A DNA stretch of 40,170 nt from Candidatus Muproteobacteria bacterium (GCA_003251795.1 QKEI01000119.1:1-40170); one strand, 5' to 3'; shown: positions 1 through 8,433, counted from the stretch's first letter. Numbers and translations: made by a program. Notes: generated from the letters alone by a model not told the origin.

Positions 1-16
1 AGCGGAGCCTGAGCAT

Positions 17-631
17 ATGAACCTAGACCTCACTGAACGCGACCCGGCACGAGCCTATTTCACGCTGATTCAAACTACCATTCCCCGCCCGGTTGCCTGG
101 GTTTTGTCAGAAAATACCAATGGTACGCACAATCTTGCGCCATTTTCCTACTTCAATGTCGTTTGTAGCGATCCACCTTTGATCATGATCTCCGTGGGTA
201 AGAAGCCCGACGGCACCTTCAAGGATACTCGCGTCAATATCGAGCAACGCCGGGACTTTGTTGTTCACATCGTCCATTTAGAGATGCTTGAAGCCATGAA
301 CCAGAGCTCGGCAACCTTGCCGGCCGAGTTTTCTGAAGTCGAGCAACTGGGCCTTGCGCTTGCCGAATTCCCTGGGTCGCGGTTGCCTCGTCTTGCCGAT
401 TGCCGTGTTGCCTATGATTGTGAGTGTTATCAAATTCAGAAAATCGGGCCGGCGGGTCAGGCGCTGATTCTCGGTCGTGTCAGACACGTTTACATCGACG
501 ACGCTATTTGTAGCATCGGCCCAAAGGGCCGACTCAAGGTGCACGCCGATCGTTTGAACCCGATCGGTCGGCTTGGCGGTGGCGAGTATGTCACCTTCGG
601 GGAGATTCGCGAGCTCGTGCGTCCGAAATAG
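17..631 (+). CDS. flavin reductase-like FMN-binding protein
   Basis: The 204-residue protein matches the flavin reductase-like (DIM6/NTAB split-barrel) family. These proteins bind FMN and either reduce free flavin with NAD(P)H or act as flavin-linked oxidoreductases in the cytoplasm. Visible family features are the N-terminal TTIPRPVAWV strand, the following N-LAPFSYFN segment at about residues 38-47, the PPLIMISVG strand at about 53-61, and the late RLNPIGRLGGGEYV segment. The full length is typical of the single-domain family. A GGAG sequence about 9 bases before the ATG supports the start. No partner oxygenase lies next to it, so the physiological acceptor is unknown. The family call is firm; the specific substrate is not. 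Confidence 0.85.
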   Translation: MNLDLTERDPARAYFTLIQTTIPRPVAWVLSENTNGTHNLAPFSYFNVVCSDPPLIMISVGKKPDGTFKDTRVNIEQRRDFVVHIVHLEMLEAMNQSSATLPAEFSEVEQLGLALAEFPGSRLPRLADCRVAYDCECYQIQKIGPAGQALILGRVRHVYIDDAICSIGPKGRLKVHADRLNPIGRLGGGEYVTFGEIRELVRPK

Positions 632-827
632 GCCTGCTGTTAACACGTCAACGAGCCGCTACCAGGCCGCTTCCGCGAGCGTAGTCTGATCGAGCCGGGC
701 GCGATCGTTCCCGCCGCGTGCGGCGCCGATGTCGATATCAGGGCTTGCGCGTGCGGTTCTCGCAGCGGCGCGATGAGGTGGTCTATACTTTCTAGTGTCG
801 CTTATTCCTAAGGAGTGGGGGTGAATA

Positions 828-2108
828 ATGCGAAGGATCGTCAAGGTCGGCGACCTGCGTCAAGGCATGTACGTTTGCGAGCTCGATCGCCCGTGGCGCG
901 AGACGCCGTTCTTGTTCCAGGGCTTTGAAATTACCAACCAGGGCGAGCTCGATCTGCTGAAGCAATACTGCACGCACGTCTACGTAGAATCGGATCTTTC
1001 CACCGTCGCACCGCCACCGGAGCAAGCGGCGGAACCCGCGCGTACGGTCCCCTCCATCAACAGGCGACCGCCCGCTTCAACCCCCCAACTGCGGGTACTT
1101 AAGAGTAAAGCACCAACTAGTGGTCGGCCTCGAAGCGTTCACCGGCAGACAACACTCGATGAGGAGGCGGAGATGGTGCGTGCGACTCATCAAGAGGCGA
1201 CGACACTGGTCCACTCCCTGATGGAGGACGTGCACCTGGGTAAGAGCATCAACACGGAAGGTGCAAGAAAGGTTGTGGCCGGCATGGCGGCGAGCGTGCT
1301 ACGCAATCCTGATGCGCTTGTCTGTTTTACTCACCTAAAGAAAAGGGATGACTATACGGCGCTGCATTGTTTACGAGTGTCGATACTCGCGCTCGTTTTC
1401 GGTCGCCACCTGGGCTTGAACGAGGATGAGTTAAATGTCTTGGGGATTGGCGGGTTGTTGCACGATATCGGCAAGATGCGCGTCCCAGATGGGATTCTCA
1501 ACAAGCCGGGAAAGCTGACGGAGCGCGAGTTCGAGATCATGAAAAGCCATGTTCCCCTGGGCGTCGAAATCCTGCAGCGTACGAAGAGTGTAGCTACCAA
1601 ATCCATCGAGGTTACACGGCAGCATCATGAACGTTATAGTGGCGTTGGCTACATGAGCCAATTAAAAGGCGAACAGATTTCGCAGTTCGGCATGATTGCG
1701 GCGATCGTCGACGTCTATGACGCCATAACCAGCGACCGAGTCTACCAGGAGGGAATTTCTGCGCTCGATGCTCTAAGAAAAATGTACGAGTGGCGGGGCA
1801 GGGATTTCCATCCAACGTTTGTCGAACAATTCATTCAATGCATCGGCATCTTTCCGATCGGTAGCGTCGTTGTCTTAAATACCGAAGAGATCGGTGTCGT
1901 GCGTACGTTAAATCGTGAGCAGCGCCTAAAGCCACAGGTTGTGTTGGTGCTAAAGCCCGACAAGACGCGCTACGGTGCGTTGCGTGCGGTGGATCTCGCG
2001 CGCGACACTACACCCACGGGTAAGCCCTACGAGATCGCCAAGGTCGTTGCGCCTGGGCAATACGGTATTCAACCTGTGCAGTATTTGCCCGTAGCGAAGA
2101 GGATCTGA
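828..2108 (+). CDS. DUF3391 / HD-GYP domain protein (c-di-GMP phosphodiesterase type)
   Basis: The 426-residue protein has an N-terminal DUF3391 domain (about 1-60), a Pro/Arg-rich linker (about 60-110), an HD-GYP domain (about 120-320) and a C-terminal extension. HD-GYP proteins hydrolyse cyclic di-GMP. The metal ligands are visible: H180, HD at 212-213, H241 in HVPLG, and HHE at 266-268; the downstream DVYDAITSDR helix is also present. The signature loop, usually DGxGYP, reads SGVGYM here, so both the Asp and the final Pro are changed. A stretch TAAGGAG followed by GGGGGTG precedes the ATG, and a TATACT -10-like hexamer lies at 784-789, without a clear -35. The enzyme may be active, since the metal ligands are intact, or may be a c-di-GMP sensor. 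Confidence 0.9.
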   Translation: MRRIVKVGDLRQGMYVCELDRPWRETPFLFQGFEITNQGELDLLKQYCTHVYVESDLSTVAPPPEQAAEPARTVPSINRRPPASTPQLRVLKSKAPTSGRPRSVHRQTTLDEEAEMVRATHQEATTLVHSLMEDVHLGKSINTEGARKVVAGMAASVLRNPDALVCFTHLKKRDDYTALHCLRVSILALVFGRHLGLNEDELNVLGIGGLLHDIGKMRVPDGILNKPGKLTEREFEIMKSHVPLGVEILQRTKSVATKSIEVTRQHHERYSGVGYMSQLKGEQISQFGMIAAIVDVYDAITSDRVYQEGISALDALRKMYEWRGRDFHPTFVEQFIQCIGIFPIGSVVVLNTEEIGVVRTLNREQRLKPQVVLVLKPDKTRYGALRAVDLARDTTPTGKPYEIAKVVAPGQYGIQPVQYLPVAKRI

Positions 2109-2140
2109 GCAACTACGTTACCACCCTCGCCACGTCTCCG

Positions 2141-2938
2141 TTAGGACGACAGAGGTTTACGCGCGAAGAAATTAACCCCCTGAACCTTCAAGTCTTCGGA
2201 TACCTTGTCTGCAGCAGAGGTATTGCGGAAACAATCGAAGCGTTCGACGACGGAGCCATCGCTCAGACCAGCGGCTGCGCTGAGCTCATAAAGCTCGCGC
2301 TCGGGTAGTGCACCGCCGATGCACGCAGCCCATAAGTCCGGACTGCTGCGAGCGACCAGTGTCAGCTCGCGCTGTACTACAACATCGGCTAAAAACAGGC
2401 GTCCACCTGGCCGCAACACGCGATAAATTTCTTTGAATACTTCGGTTTTATCGGGCGAAAGATTTACGACGCCGTTGGAAATGACTACGTCGATGCTTTC
2501 ATCGTCCACCGGCAGGTCCTCAAGCAGCCCTGCGCGCACCTCTACCATCTTGGCCAGGCCGGCCTTGGCAGCCGCCGCCGCCGCGCACTCGCGCATTGCT
2601 GCTGTCATGTCTACACCGATCGCGCGACCCCAGGGACCGCTACGCCGCGCTGCCAGTAGCAGGTCCATACCGGCCCCGCAGGCGTGGTCGAGCACCGTTT
2701 GCCCTGGACCAATCGCGCCGATGCGCAACGGGTTGCCGACGCCAGCAAAGCGGGCGGTGGACTCTTTGGGTAATGTCTCCAGCTCATGGCGATCGTAACC
2801 CAGATATTCGCAGGCGTAGTTGGCGCCGCGATGAAAGTGGAAGTCACCGTCGGGGTCATAGGCAACGCGTTCATAGGTTTCCCGTACTGCGGCGCGCAGT
2901 CGATCCACGTCGAATCCTGTTGGGCATGTAGCCGCCAT
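2141..2938 (-). CDS. class I SAM methyltransferase, ArsM-like but lacking a key Cys
   Basis: This 265-residue protein has the Rossmann SAM-binding motif VLDHACGAGMD at about 82-92, an acidic GVD at 108-110 for the ribose, and the LRPGG turn at about 175-179. The fold and the NLSPDK segment resemble arsenite methyltransferases (ArsM). In ArsM the segment before NLSPDK carries a catalytic Cys (NCVxNL); here it reads NGVVNL, with Gly156 in its place. A second conserved-type Cys is present at 206 (AACIGGAL). True arsenite methylation is therefore doubtful and the substrate is unknown. The start at 2938 is chosen because AAGGAG lies 5 bases upstream; a longer reading to 3013 would add 25 residues with no homology-like character. 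An (AC)n run lies just upstream of that ribosome site. Confidence 0.8.
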   Translation of the reverse strand: MAATCPTGFDVDRLRAAVRETYERVAYDPDGDFHFHRGANYACEYLGYDRHELETLPKESTARFAGVGNPLRIGAIGPGQTVLDHACGAGMDLLLAARRSGPWGRAIGVDMTAAMRECAAAAAAKAGLAKMVEVRAGLLEDLPVDDESIDVVISNGVVNLSPDKTEVFKEIYRVLRPGGRLFLADVVVQRELTLVARSSPDLWAACIGGALPERELYELSAAAGLSDGSVVERFDCFRNTSAADKVSEDLKVQGVNFFARKPLSS

Positions 2939-3205
2939 GGCTGCTCCTTGTGTGTGTGTGATTGTTTCCCTGGCCGTGGGTGCCGCGCGGTGAGACGAAG
3001 CACCGCCGGCCAAGACCTTTGGGCAATGTCGCCATGATAGGGATGGCTGTTTGCTGGATGATTTCGTGTAGACGCCCGGTTTGTTTCAATTATTTCGCTG
3101 GCGCCGGGCTGGGTGCGTGTAGGGGGTCAGTAAGCGGCTGGTTTTATTAGCATTTCCAACGCACGCCTTTGCAGCCTTGATGCCAATATCGCTAGACTTC
3201 AGCGC

Positions 3206-3862
3206 GTGCGCCGCTCTGTATCATTTCTGCCCTTTCGTTATCCGCGGTTTCCTCTGGCGCAGGTAGCCGCCGAGCTGCGTCGTACGGGCGTAAGCGTATT
3301 GCCGTTGCTTAGCGAGTGGTTCAGACAGGAACTGCTGGCGGAGACACAGTACTATCGGTTTCGGCGAGCGCGCTCCACGATCGGTGAGGGAGCAAATCGC
3401 GTAGAGCAGCGCATGGTCGTATGCACTGATTTGAGGTCGGACAGCTTGTATCCCTATCTGGGCGCGTGCTTCCAGGAACTATTTGACACGGCTGTTGAAC
3501 GGTCGCGGCGATCGCCATTTGATGGCCGGGTAATCTTCAATGATCACATGCTACAGAGATACACGGTAGGTGAGCTGGGTATCTCACCGCATCGTGATCG
3601 AACCGCCTATCGTCACCTTATTTGCCTCTTCGTAATAGCGGGCTATGGCCGCTTCTATGTTTGCGATGATCGCACGGGCGCTGGTGCGCGCGAAATAGTC
3701 AATGCGCCGGGCGACGTAATCATCATGCGTGCGCCCGGGTTCGACCGGAGCAATGAGCGACCGTTCCATTACCTCGTAGACATTCGCAGCACGCGTTACG
3801 TGTTTGGCTTGCGCCACGATCAAACCAGACTCGGTGGCAAGGCACAGCCCTTACGCGTGTAG
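3206..3862 (+). CDS. putative 2OG-Fe(II) oxygenase-like protein
   Basis: This 218-residue protein is not one I recognise by name. Its second half has the layout of a double-stranded beta-helix iron oxygenase. It shows a strand with QRYTVGE, then H129-R-D131 (HxD), then glycine-containing strands ending in APGDVIIMRAPG, then H188 in RPFHYLVDI, and basic residues R197 and R203 where a 2-oxoglutarate-binding Arg would be expected. The HxD...H...R order supports a 2OG-Fe(II) oxygenase fold, though the family assignment is inference. The start codon is GTG, with no strong ribosome site seen. It is convergent with the response regulator that ends 4 bases downstream, so it appears monocistronic. The substrate is unknown. 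Confidence 0.6.
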   Translation: MRRSVSFLPFRYPRFPLAQVAAELRRTGVSVLPLLSEWFRQELLAETQYYRFRRARSTIGEGANRVEQRMVVCTDLRSDSLYPYLGACFQELFDTAVERSRRSPFDGRVIFNDHMLQRYTVGELGISPHRDRTAYRHLICLFVIAGYGRFYVCDDRTGAGAREIVNAPGDVIIMRAPGFDRSNERPFHYLVDIRSTRYVFGLRHDQTRLGGKAQPLRV

Positions 3863-3866
3863 CTTG

Positions 3867-4592
3867 CTAGTCCGTGGGTGGTTTGAACACGTATCCTGCG
3901 CCACGCACCGTCTTGATAGCTTGCGGTTTGGCGGCGTCGTATTCGACCTTGCGTCGGATTCGATTGATACGGATATCAATGCTGCGGTCGAAGGGATCCC
4001 AATCACGGTTATGCGCCATGTTGAGTAATTGATCTCGGCTCAATACCCGATTGGGATGTGTGGCAAACGCTTTCAGCAGGTCGAACTCCATGCTTGTAAT
4101 AGGTACCTCTTTACCATCCAACGTGTGCAACGTGTGCGCCTCCAGATTAAGAACACACTTGCCGAAACGCACTGCGTTAGCCGGTTTCTCCGCTTCCAGA
4201 GCGTCCTGCTTCTTACTCTTTTGCTCCAGGCGGCGCAGCACGCTCTTGATGCGCGCCAGCAGCTCGCGCGGGTCGAACGGTTTGGCGACGTAGTCATCGG
4301 CGCCGATCTCGAGGCCGACGATCCGGTCGATCACGTCACCAGCGGCCGTCAGCATGACAATACCCGTAGCGTAGTGCTCGCGCAGGTAGCGGGCGAGCGT
4401 GAGACCGTCTTCCCCGGGCATGTTTATGTCGAGCACCACCAGGTCCGCCAGGCGCTTACTCAGAACTGCGCGCAACTCCTGACCGTTCTTTGCCAGGCTG
4501 ACATCAAAACCCTGCTCAACCAGATACTCCCCGACCATCTCTCGCAGATCAGGCTCGTCATCGACGACAATAATGTGTGTCTTCTCAGGCAT
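3867..4592 (-). CDS. OmpR-family two-component response regulator
   Basis: This DNA-binding response regulator is about 241 residues long. The receiver domain (about 1-120) shows the acidic pair in VVDDEPD (D11, D12), the phospho-acceptor D55 in VVLDINMPG, the LTAAGD switch Thr and the KPFDP lysine. A winged-helix trans_reg_C domain follows (about 145-240), with the characteristic LEAHTLH, TSMEFDLL and VRGAGYVF segments. An upstream in-frame TTG at 4616 and a GTG are possible starts, but the ATG at 4592 places the usual short N-terminus before the first strand. No clear ribosome site separates these choices. It is divergent from the hybrid histidine kinase starting at 4762. The kinase carries its own receiver, so pairing by neighbourhood is plausible but unproven. 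Confidence 0.92.
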   Translation of the reverse strand: MPEKTHIIVVDDEPDLREMVGEYLVEQGFDVSLAKNGQELRAVLSKRLADLVVLDINMPGEDGLTLARYLREHYATGIVMLTAAGDVIDRIVGLEIGADDYVAKPFDPRELLARIKSVLRRLEQKSKKQDALEAEKPANAVRFGKCVLNLEAHTLHTLDGKEVPITSMEFDLLKAFATHPNRVLSRDQLLNMAHNRDWDPFDRSIDIRINRIRRKVEYDAAKPQAIKTVRGAGYVFKPPTD

Positions 4593-4688
4593 GGTTAGTA
4601 CCGGCACATGCACCAACGGCGCGGGCGCTATCTAATCGCAAATGATACTGTCTGTCAGCCCTCTATTTGGATAACGGGTCATCTTATT

Positions 4689-4725
4689 GCGTCGCAACAA
4701 AACCCCCGTCAGGGCCCGGCGACGC
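4689..4725. repeat. 7-bp inverted repeat in divergent intergenic region
   Basis: GCGTCGC at 4689-4695 and its exact reverse complement GCGACGC at 4719-4725 flank 23 bases. They lie between the divergently transcribed response regulator and hybrid kinase. Two GGGCCC palindromes also lie nearby. This could be an operator or RNA structure; short GC-rich inverted repeats also arise by chance. Confidence 0.3.
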
Positions 4726-4746
4726 AGCTAAGCGGGCCCCGGGAGA

Positions 4747-4752
4747 TATAAT
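4747..4752 (+). promoter_or_regulatory. consensus -10 box (TATAAT) immediately before kinase start
   Basis: A perfect TATAAT ends 9 bases before the ATG at 4762. No TTGACA-like -35 is present at 16-18 bases, and there is no extended TGn. If it is used, transcription would begin within a few bases of the ATG, giving a leaderless or nearly leaderless mRNA. Consistent with this, no ribosome site is seen at normal spacing. Confidence 0.35.
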
Positions 4753-4761
4753 GCACAGCCT

Positions 4762-7700
4762 ATGAAGCAGCCTACCATGCTGGAAGGACGTCCGCAGGCG
4801 AGCGCCGAGGCACTATGGGCGGTGCTCGACGATTCACCGGTGCGTATCTCCTTTGTCGATCGCGAGCGGCGCCTACGCTATGCAAACCGCCAGTATGCCA
4901 CGTTCATCGGCCTGCCCGTGCCCGAAATCCTGGGAAAAACCGTTGCCGAGATCTATGGCGAGGAGGAAGAGGCCAAGTTGCGCCCGTTTGGCGATCGGGC
5001 GCTGCGCGGTGAAACGGTGGAATGGGAGGGATGGGTGCAATTCCCTGGCGGTGTCCAACGTTACGTGCAACGCACCTACAAGCCGCATTGGGAGGACGGC
5101 AAACGCGTCACCGGCTACTTCGTGTTGGTGAGCGATATTACGGAGCACCGGCAAGCCGAAACCGAGCAACAGCGCCTGGCGCAGCTGCTGCGTGATGCGA
5201 TCGAGAGTATTTCAAACGGCTTCGCCGTTTATGATGGCTCAGATCGTTTGGTCGCCTGCAATACGGCCTTTGCCTCACTCTTCCGTGTGGAGCCGCAGTC
5301 ACTTGTCGGGGCCTCGACCGAGGAGCTATTTAGCAGGGCGCAGCTGCGAATGCGCAGCTTTGATGGAAGGCCCGCCAGTGAAGATAGCCCATCACTGAAG
5401 CAAGCCCTGCAGCGACTGCGCGAAGCCGATCACCAGCCTGTCGACATAGAGCTGGATAACGGCCAGTGGCTGCAGATTACCAGTCACCCGACGGCCGATG
5501 GCGGGCGCGTTTACATCAGAACCGATATCACGCGATTGAAGAATACCGAAGCGTTATTGCGCGACAGCGAGCGCCGCTTCCGGGATATCGTCGAGCGCAA
5601 CCCGCTGCCGGTTTGGGTCAATGAGATTGAAAGCGGTCGCATATTGTATGAAAGCCCGGCCGCGAGCCTGCTCGTCGGGCGCAACACACGGGACGCGGAA
5701 CCAGGGCGGGCCACTGACTACTATGCTGATATCGCCGACCGCACCGCTTACTTGCACAAACTGCGCGAACACGGTGAGGTCGATGGCTACGAGCTGCGTC
5801 TCAAGAAAGTTGACGGTACCGAGTTCTGGGCGTCCATCACGGCACGTATCTTCAGGTATGAAGGTCGCGAGCTCGCCGTCGTCAGCATGGTCGACCTCAC
5901 GGAACGCAAGGCGCGGGAAGCGGAGCTGCGCCAGGCGCGGGAAACTTTGGAAGACGCCATTGAATCGCTTGCTGAAGGCTTTGCCCTGTGGGACGCCGAC
6001 CGCCGCCTGGTTATGTGCAATCAACGCTACAAGGATTTCAATTACCTGAGCGGTGACACGTTGGTGCCGGGGGTGCGCTGGGAAGATTTCATGCGCGCCG
6101 GCGCCGAACGCGGCCAATACGTGGACGCCATCGGCCGTGTCGAGGAGTATGTGCAAGAACGCAAAAAGATGCGCGCCGCTATGGTATCGCATTACGAGTT
6201 CCAACAGTCGGACGGTCGCTGGTTCACGGGATCAGTACGCAGAACCCGACAAGGCGGGCTCGTCGTTATCCGCGTGGACAGTACCGAACGCAAGCGTATG
6301 GAACAGGCATTACGCGAGAGCGAGGCGCGGTTCCGCAGCATCACCATCGCCCATCCCGTGCCGATGGCGATTTCAACCTTCACTGGCAAGATGCTGTACG
6401 TCAGCCAACCCTTTGCAGACTTGTTCGGGATGTCGGTCGAGGAGGCGCTGAAGCAACCTGCCGTGGAGTACTACAAGGGTCCGGAGGGTAGGGCCACTTT
6501 CGTAGAGGCCTTGCGCAGGACCGGCAGTGTCGATAGCTACGAGGTGGAAGCGAGAAGAAAAGATGGCTCGATATTTTGGGCCTCGCTTACCGCGCGGCGA
6601 TCCGTATTCGAGGGGCAGGACGCGATTGTTACTGGCTTTATCGATCTGACAGAGCGTCGTGCCGCCGAGCAGGAGCTTGCGCGTCAGCGCGAAGCGCTGC
6701 ATCAGAGCGAGAAGTTGAACGCATTAGGTGGCCTCCTGGCTGGGGTGGCGCACGAGCTGAATAATCCCTTGTCGGTAGTTGTCGGTCAGTCATTGCTGCT
6801 GCGAGATGCGGATACTGATGTCAAAACCCAGCGCCGCGCGGAGCGCATCGCCAATGCTGCTGATCGCTGCTCCCGTATCGTCAAGACATTTCTTGCTATG
6901 GCGCGCCAGAACACGCCCTCATACCGCGAGGCGAACCTGAATGAGATTGTCGAGTCCGCCCTCGGTATAACGGAATACGCGCTGCGCAGCGCGGATATCG
7001 AGGTCCGACGCAAGCTCGCCGAGGAGTTGCCCCCTGTTTGGGGCGACCCTGACCAGCTGACCCAGGTCGTTATGAATCTGATCATTAACGCCGAACAGGC
7101 GATGGCCGACAAGATCGGTAAGCACAGCCTGGAAATCGTCACCAGCGTTGAGGATAACGGCAATCGGGTGCAGCTTAAGTTGCGCGATAGCGGACCGGGG
7201 ATAGCGCCGGAGATACGCTCGCGCATATTCGAGCCGTTCTTCACGACCAAGGAGGTCGGTGTCGGTACTGGCGTGGGCCTGAGCGTGAGTCACGCGATTG
7301 TCGATGCCCACCAGGGTGCGATTGAGGTCGAGAGCGAGCCCGGCAAAGGAGCGACCTTTATCGTCTCACTTCCACGGGCACAACAGAGGGCCGCGGAATC
7401 TGGTGTGGCACCGGCAAAGGAGACACCATGCGTGCGGCGCAAGGTCTTAGTAGTCGATGACGAGGCGGAAGTGCGTGAGGTGTTGGGCGATATACTGTCG
7501 CTTGACGGTCACGAGATCGAGGTTGCCAACTCTGGCAATGCCGCCCTGCGTATCCTGGCGCATGAAAATTTCGATATCATCTTGAGCGATATGCGTATGC
7601 CGGACGTCGATGGTCCTGGGCTCTATATGCGTATTAAGAATGCCTATCCACACCTTATCGATAGGATCATCTTTATTACCGGCGACGCGCTCGGACCGTC

Positions 7701-7815
7701 GATCAGGGCATTCCTGGATCAAACTGGTTTACCCTGTCTCGAGAAGCCCTTCGATCCCAAAGAGGTGCGGCAGTTAGTCGGTCAGATCAGTGCGGGTGTT
7801 GACGCCGCTAAGTAG
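4762..7815 (+). CDS. multi-PAS hybrid sensor histidine kinase
   Basis: This 1017-residue protein has no membrane segment that I can see, so it is probably a cytoplasmic sensor. Five PAS domains lie at about 18-139, 139-257, 264-385, 393-514 and 515-640. The dimerisation/phosphoacceptor domain follows, with H664 in AGVAHELNNPL, then an HATPase_c domain with N772/N776 in the N box, DSGPGI and GVGTGVGLSVSH. A C-terminal receiver begins near 893, with VVDDE (D899, D900) and phospho-acceptor D943 in SDMRMPD. PAS2 and PAS4 resemble each other, as do PAS3 and PAS5, which suggests duplication of a two-PAS block. It is divergent from the OmpR-type regulator. Ligand and output pathway are unknown; a phosphorelay is expected from the hybrid layout. 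Confidence 0.95.
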   Translation: MKQPTMLEGRPQASAEALWAVLDDSPVRISFVDRERRLRYANRQYATFIGLPVPEILGKTVAEIYGEEEEAKLRPFGDRALRGETVEWEGWVQFPGGVQRYVQRTYKPHWEDGKRVTGYFVLVSDITEHRQAETEQQRLAQLLRDAIESISNGFAVYDGSDRLVACNTAFASLFRVEPQSLVGASTEELFSRAQLRMRSFDGRPASEDSPSLKQALQRLREADHQPVDIELDNGQWLQITSHPTADGGRVYIRTDITRLKNTEALLRDSERRFRDIVERNPLPVWVNEIESGRILYESPAASLLVGRNTRDAEPGRATDYYADIADRTAYLHKLREHGEVDGYELRLKKVDGTEFWASITARIFRYEGRELAVVSMVDLTERKAREAELRQARETLEDAIESLAEGFALWDADRRLVMCNQRYKDFNYLSGDTLVPGVRWEDFMRAGAERGQYVDAIGRVEEYVQERKKMRAAMVSHYEFQQSDGRWFTGSVRRTRQGGLVVIRVDSTERKRMEQALRESEARFRSITIAHPVPMAISTFTGKMLYVSQPFADLFGMSVEEALKQPAVEYYKGPEGRATFVEALRRTGSVDSYEVEARRKDGSIFWASLTARRSVFEGQDAIVTGFIDLTERRAAEQELARQREALHQSEKLNALGGLLAGVAHELNNPLSVVVGQSLLLRDADTDVKTQRRAERIANAADRCSRIVKTFLAMARQNTPSYREANLNEIVESALGITEYALRSADIEVRRKLAEELPPVWGDPDQLTQVVMNLIINAEQAMADKIGKHSLEIVTSVEDNGNRVQLKLRDSGPGIAPEIRSRIFEPFFTTKEVGVGTGVGLSVSHAIVDAHQGAIEVESEPGKGATFIVSLPRAQQRAAESGVAPAKETPCVRRKVLVVDDEAEVREVLGDILSLDGHEIEVANSGNAALRILAHENFDIILSDMRMPDVDGPGLYMRIKNAYPHLIDRIIFITGDALGPSIRAFLDQTGLPCLEKPFDPKEVRQLVGQISAGVDAAK

Positions 7816-7836
7816 CCCACGCGTCCGAGCACGTGG

Positions 7837-8112
7837 CTATGCATCACCCGTGGTCGGGTCGATCACGCCGGTAATTTGGGTGATCTTATCTGCCGGAAAG
7901 TTGCTCTTCTCTATATAACGCCGTAACGTTTCTTCATCCTCGGCCAAATACAGGCAAAAGGTCTTGTCCGCGGCGATGTAGGACTGGACCCACTGAACCT
8001 CGGGTCGCAGGTGCTGCAGTGTCGCGTTGGAGGTCCGTACGATTGCCTCCAGTTCCTTGGGTTCGGCGCTACCGATTGCCGGAATGGGTCTTTCGATCAA
8101 GAATCTTTGCAT
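7837..8112 (-). CDS. DUF4242 family protein, copy 2
   Basis: This 91-residue protein matches DUF4242, a small ferredoxin-like alpha/beta family for which a nickel-binding member is known in Streptomyces. The core is the N-terminal RFLIERPIP strand, the EVQWVQSYI strand, DKTFCLYLAEDEETLRRY and a C-terminal IDPTT. It is a clear paralogue of the protein at 8161-8433, from which it is separated by 48 bases on the same strand. The pair probably shares an mRNA. No enzymatic residues can be assigned, and the role is unknown. Confidence 0.85.
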   Translation of the reverse strand: MQRFLIERPIPAIGSAEPKELEAIVRTSNATLQHLRPEVQWVQSYIAADKTFCLYLAEDEETLRRYIEKSNFPADKITQITGVIDPTTGDA

Positions 8113-8160
8113 TGCTGTGTTGCCGCTTCGCTAGTCGCTTCGGTAACGAGGGGCTCGCCG

Positions 8161-8433
8161 TTACGCATGGGTAGTTGGGTCAATCATCGCGCGAACTTCC
8201 GTGATGCTGTCCGCCGGAAAGCCCGTGCGTAACATATAGTCGCGCAAAGTATCCTCGTCCGGGGCGTAAAATACGCAGAAGGTCTTGTCGCGAGAAACGT
8301 AAGATTGTACCCACTGGATTTCAGAGCCGAGTTTTCTAAGGGTGATATTGAAGCTGCGCGCGACCGCCTTTAGTTCCTCGCCTTCGGCGCTACCAATTTG
8401 CGGAAGTGCTCGCTCAACGATGAACTTTCGCAT
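8161..8433 (-). CDS. DUF4242 family protein, copy 1
   Basis: This 90-residue protein is the first gene of a tandem pair of DUF4242 paralogues. It shares the segments IVERALPQIGSAE, EIQWVQSYVSRDKTFC, FPADSITEV and IDPTT with its neighbour downstream. The two differ through much of the rest, so the duplication is old, or the pair may act as a heteromer. The function is unknown; the family is often found as single small cytoplasmic proteins with a possible metal-binding role. Confidence 0.85.
   Translation of the reverse strand: MRKFIVERALPQIGSAEGEELKAVARSFNITLRKLGSEIQWVQSYVSRDKTFCVFYAPDEDTLRDYMLRTGFPADSITEVRAMIDPTTHA

Noticed and set aside
7811..7840. Bidirectional terminator between the hybrid kinase and DUF4242 genes
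   Set aside because: TAGCC(C)ACG...CGTGGCTA pairs with a bulge and has no adjacent T-run.
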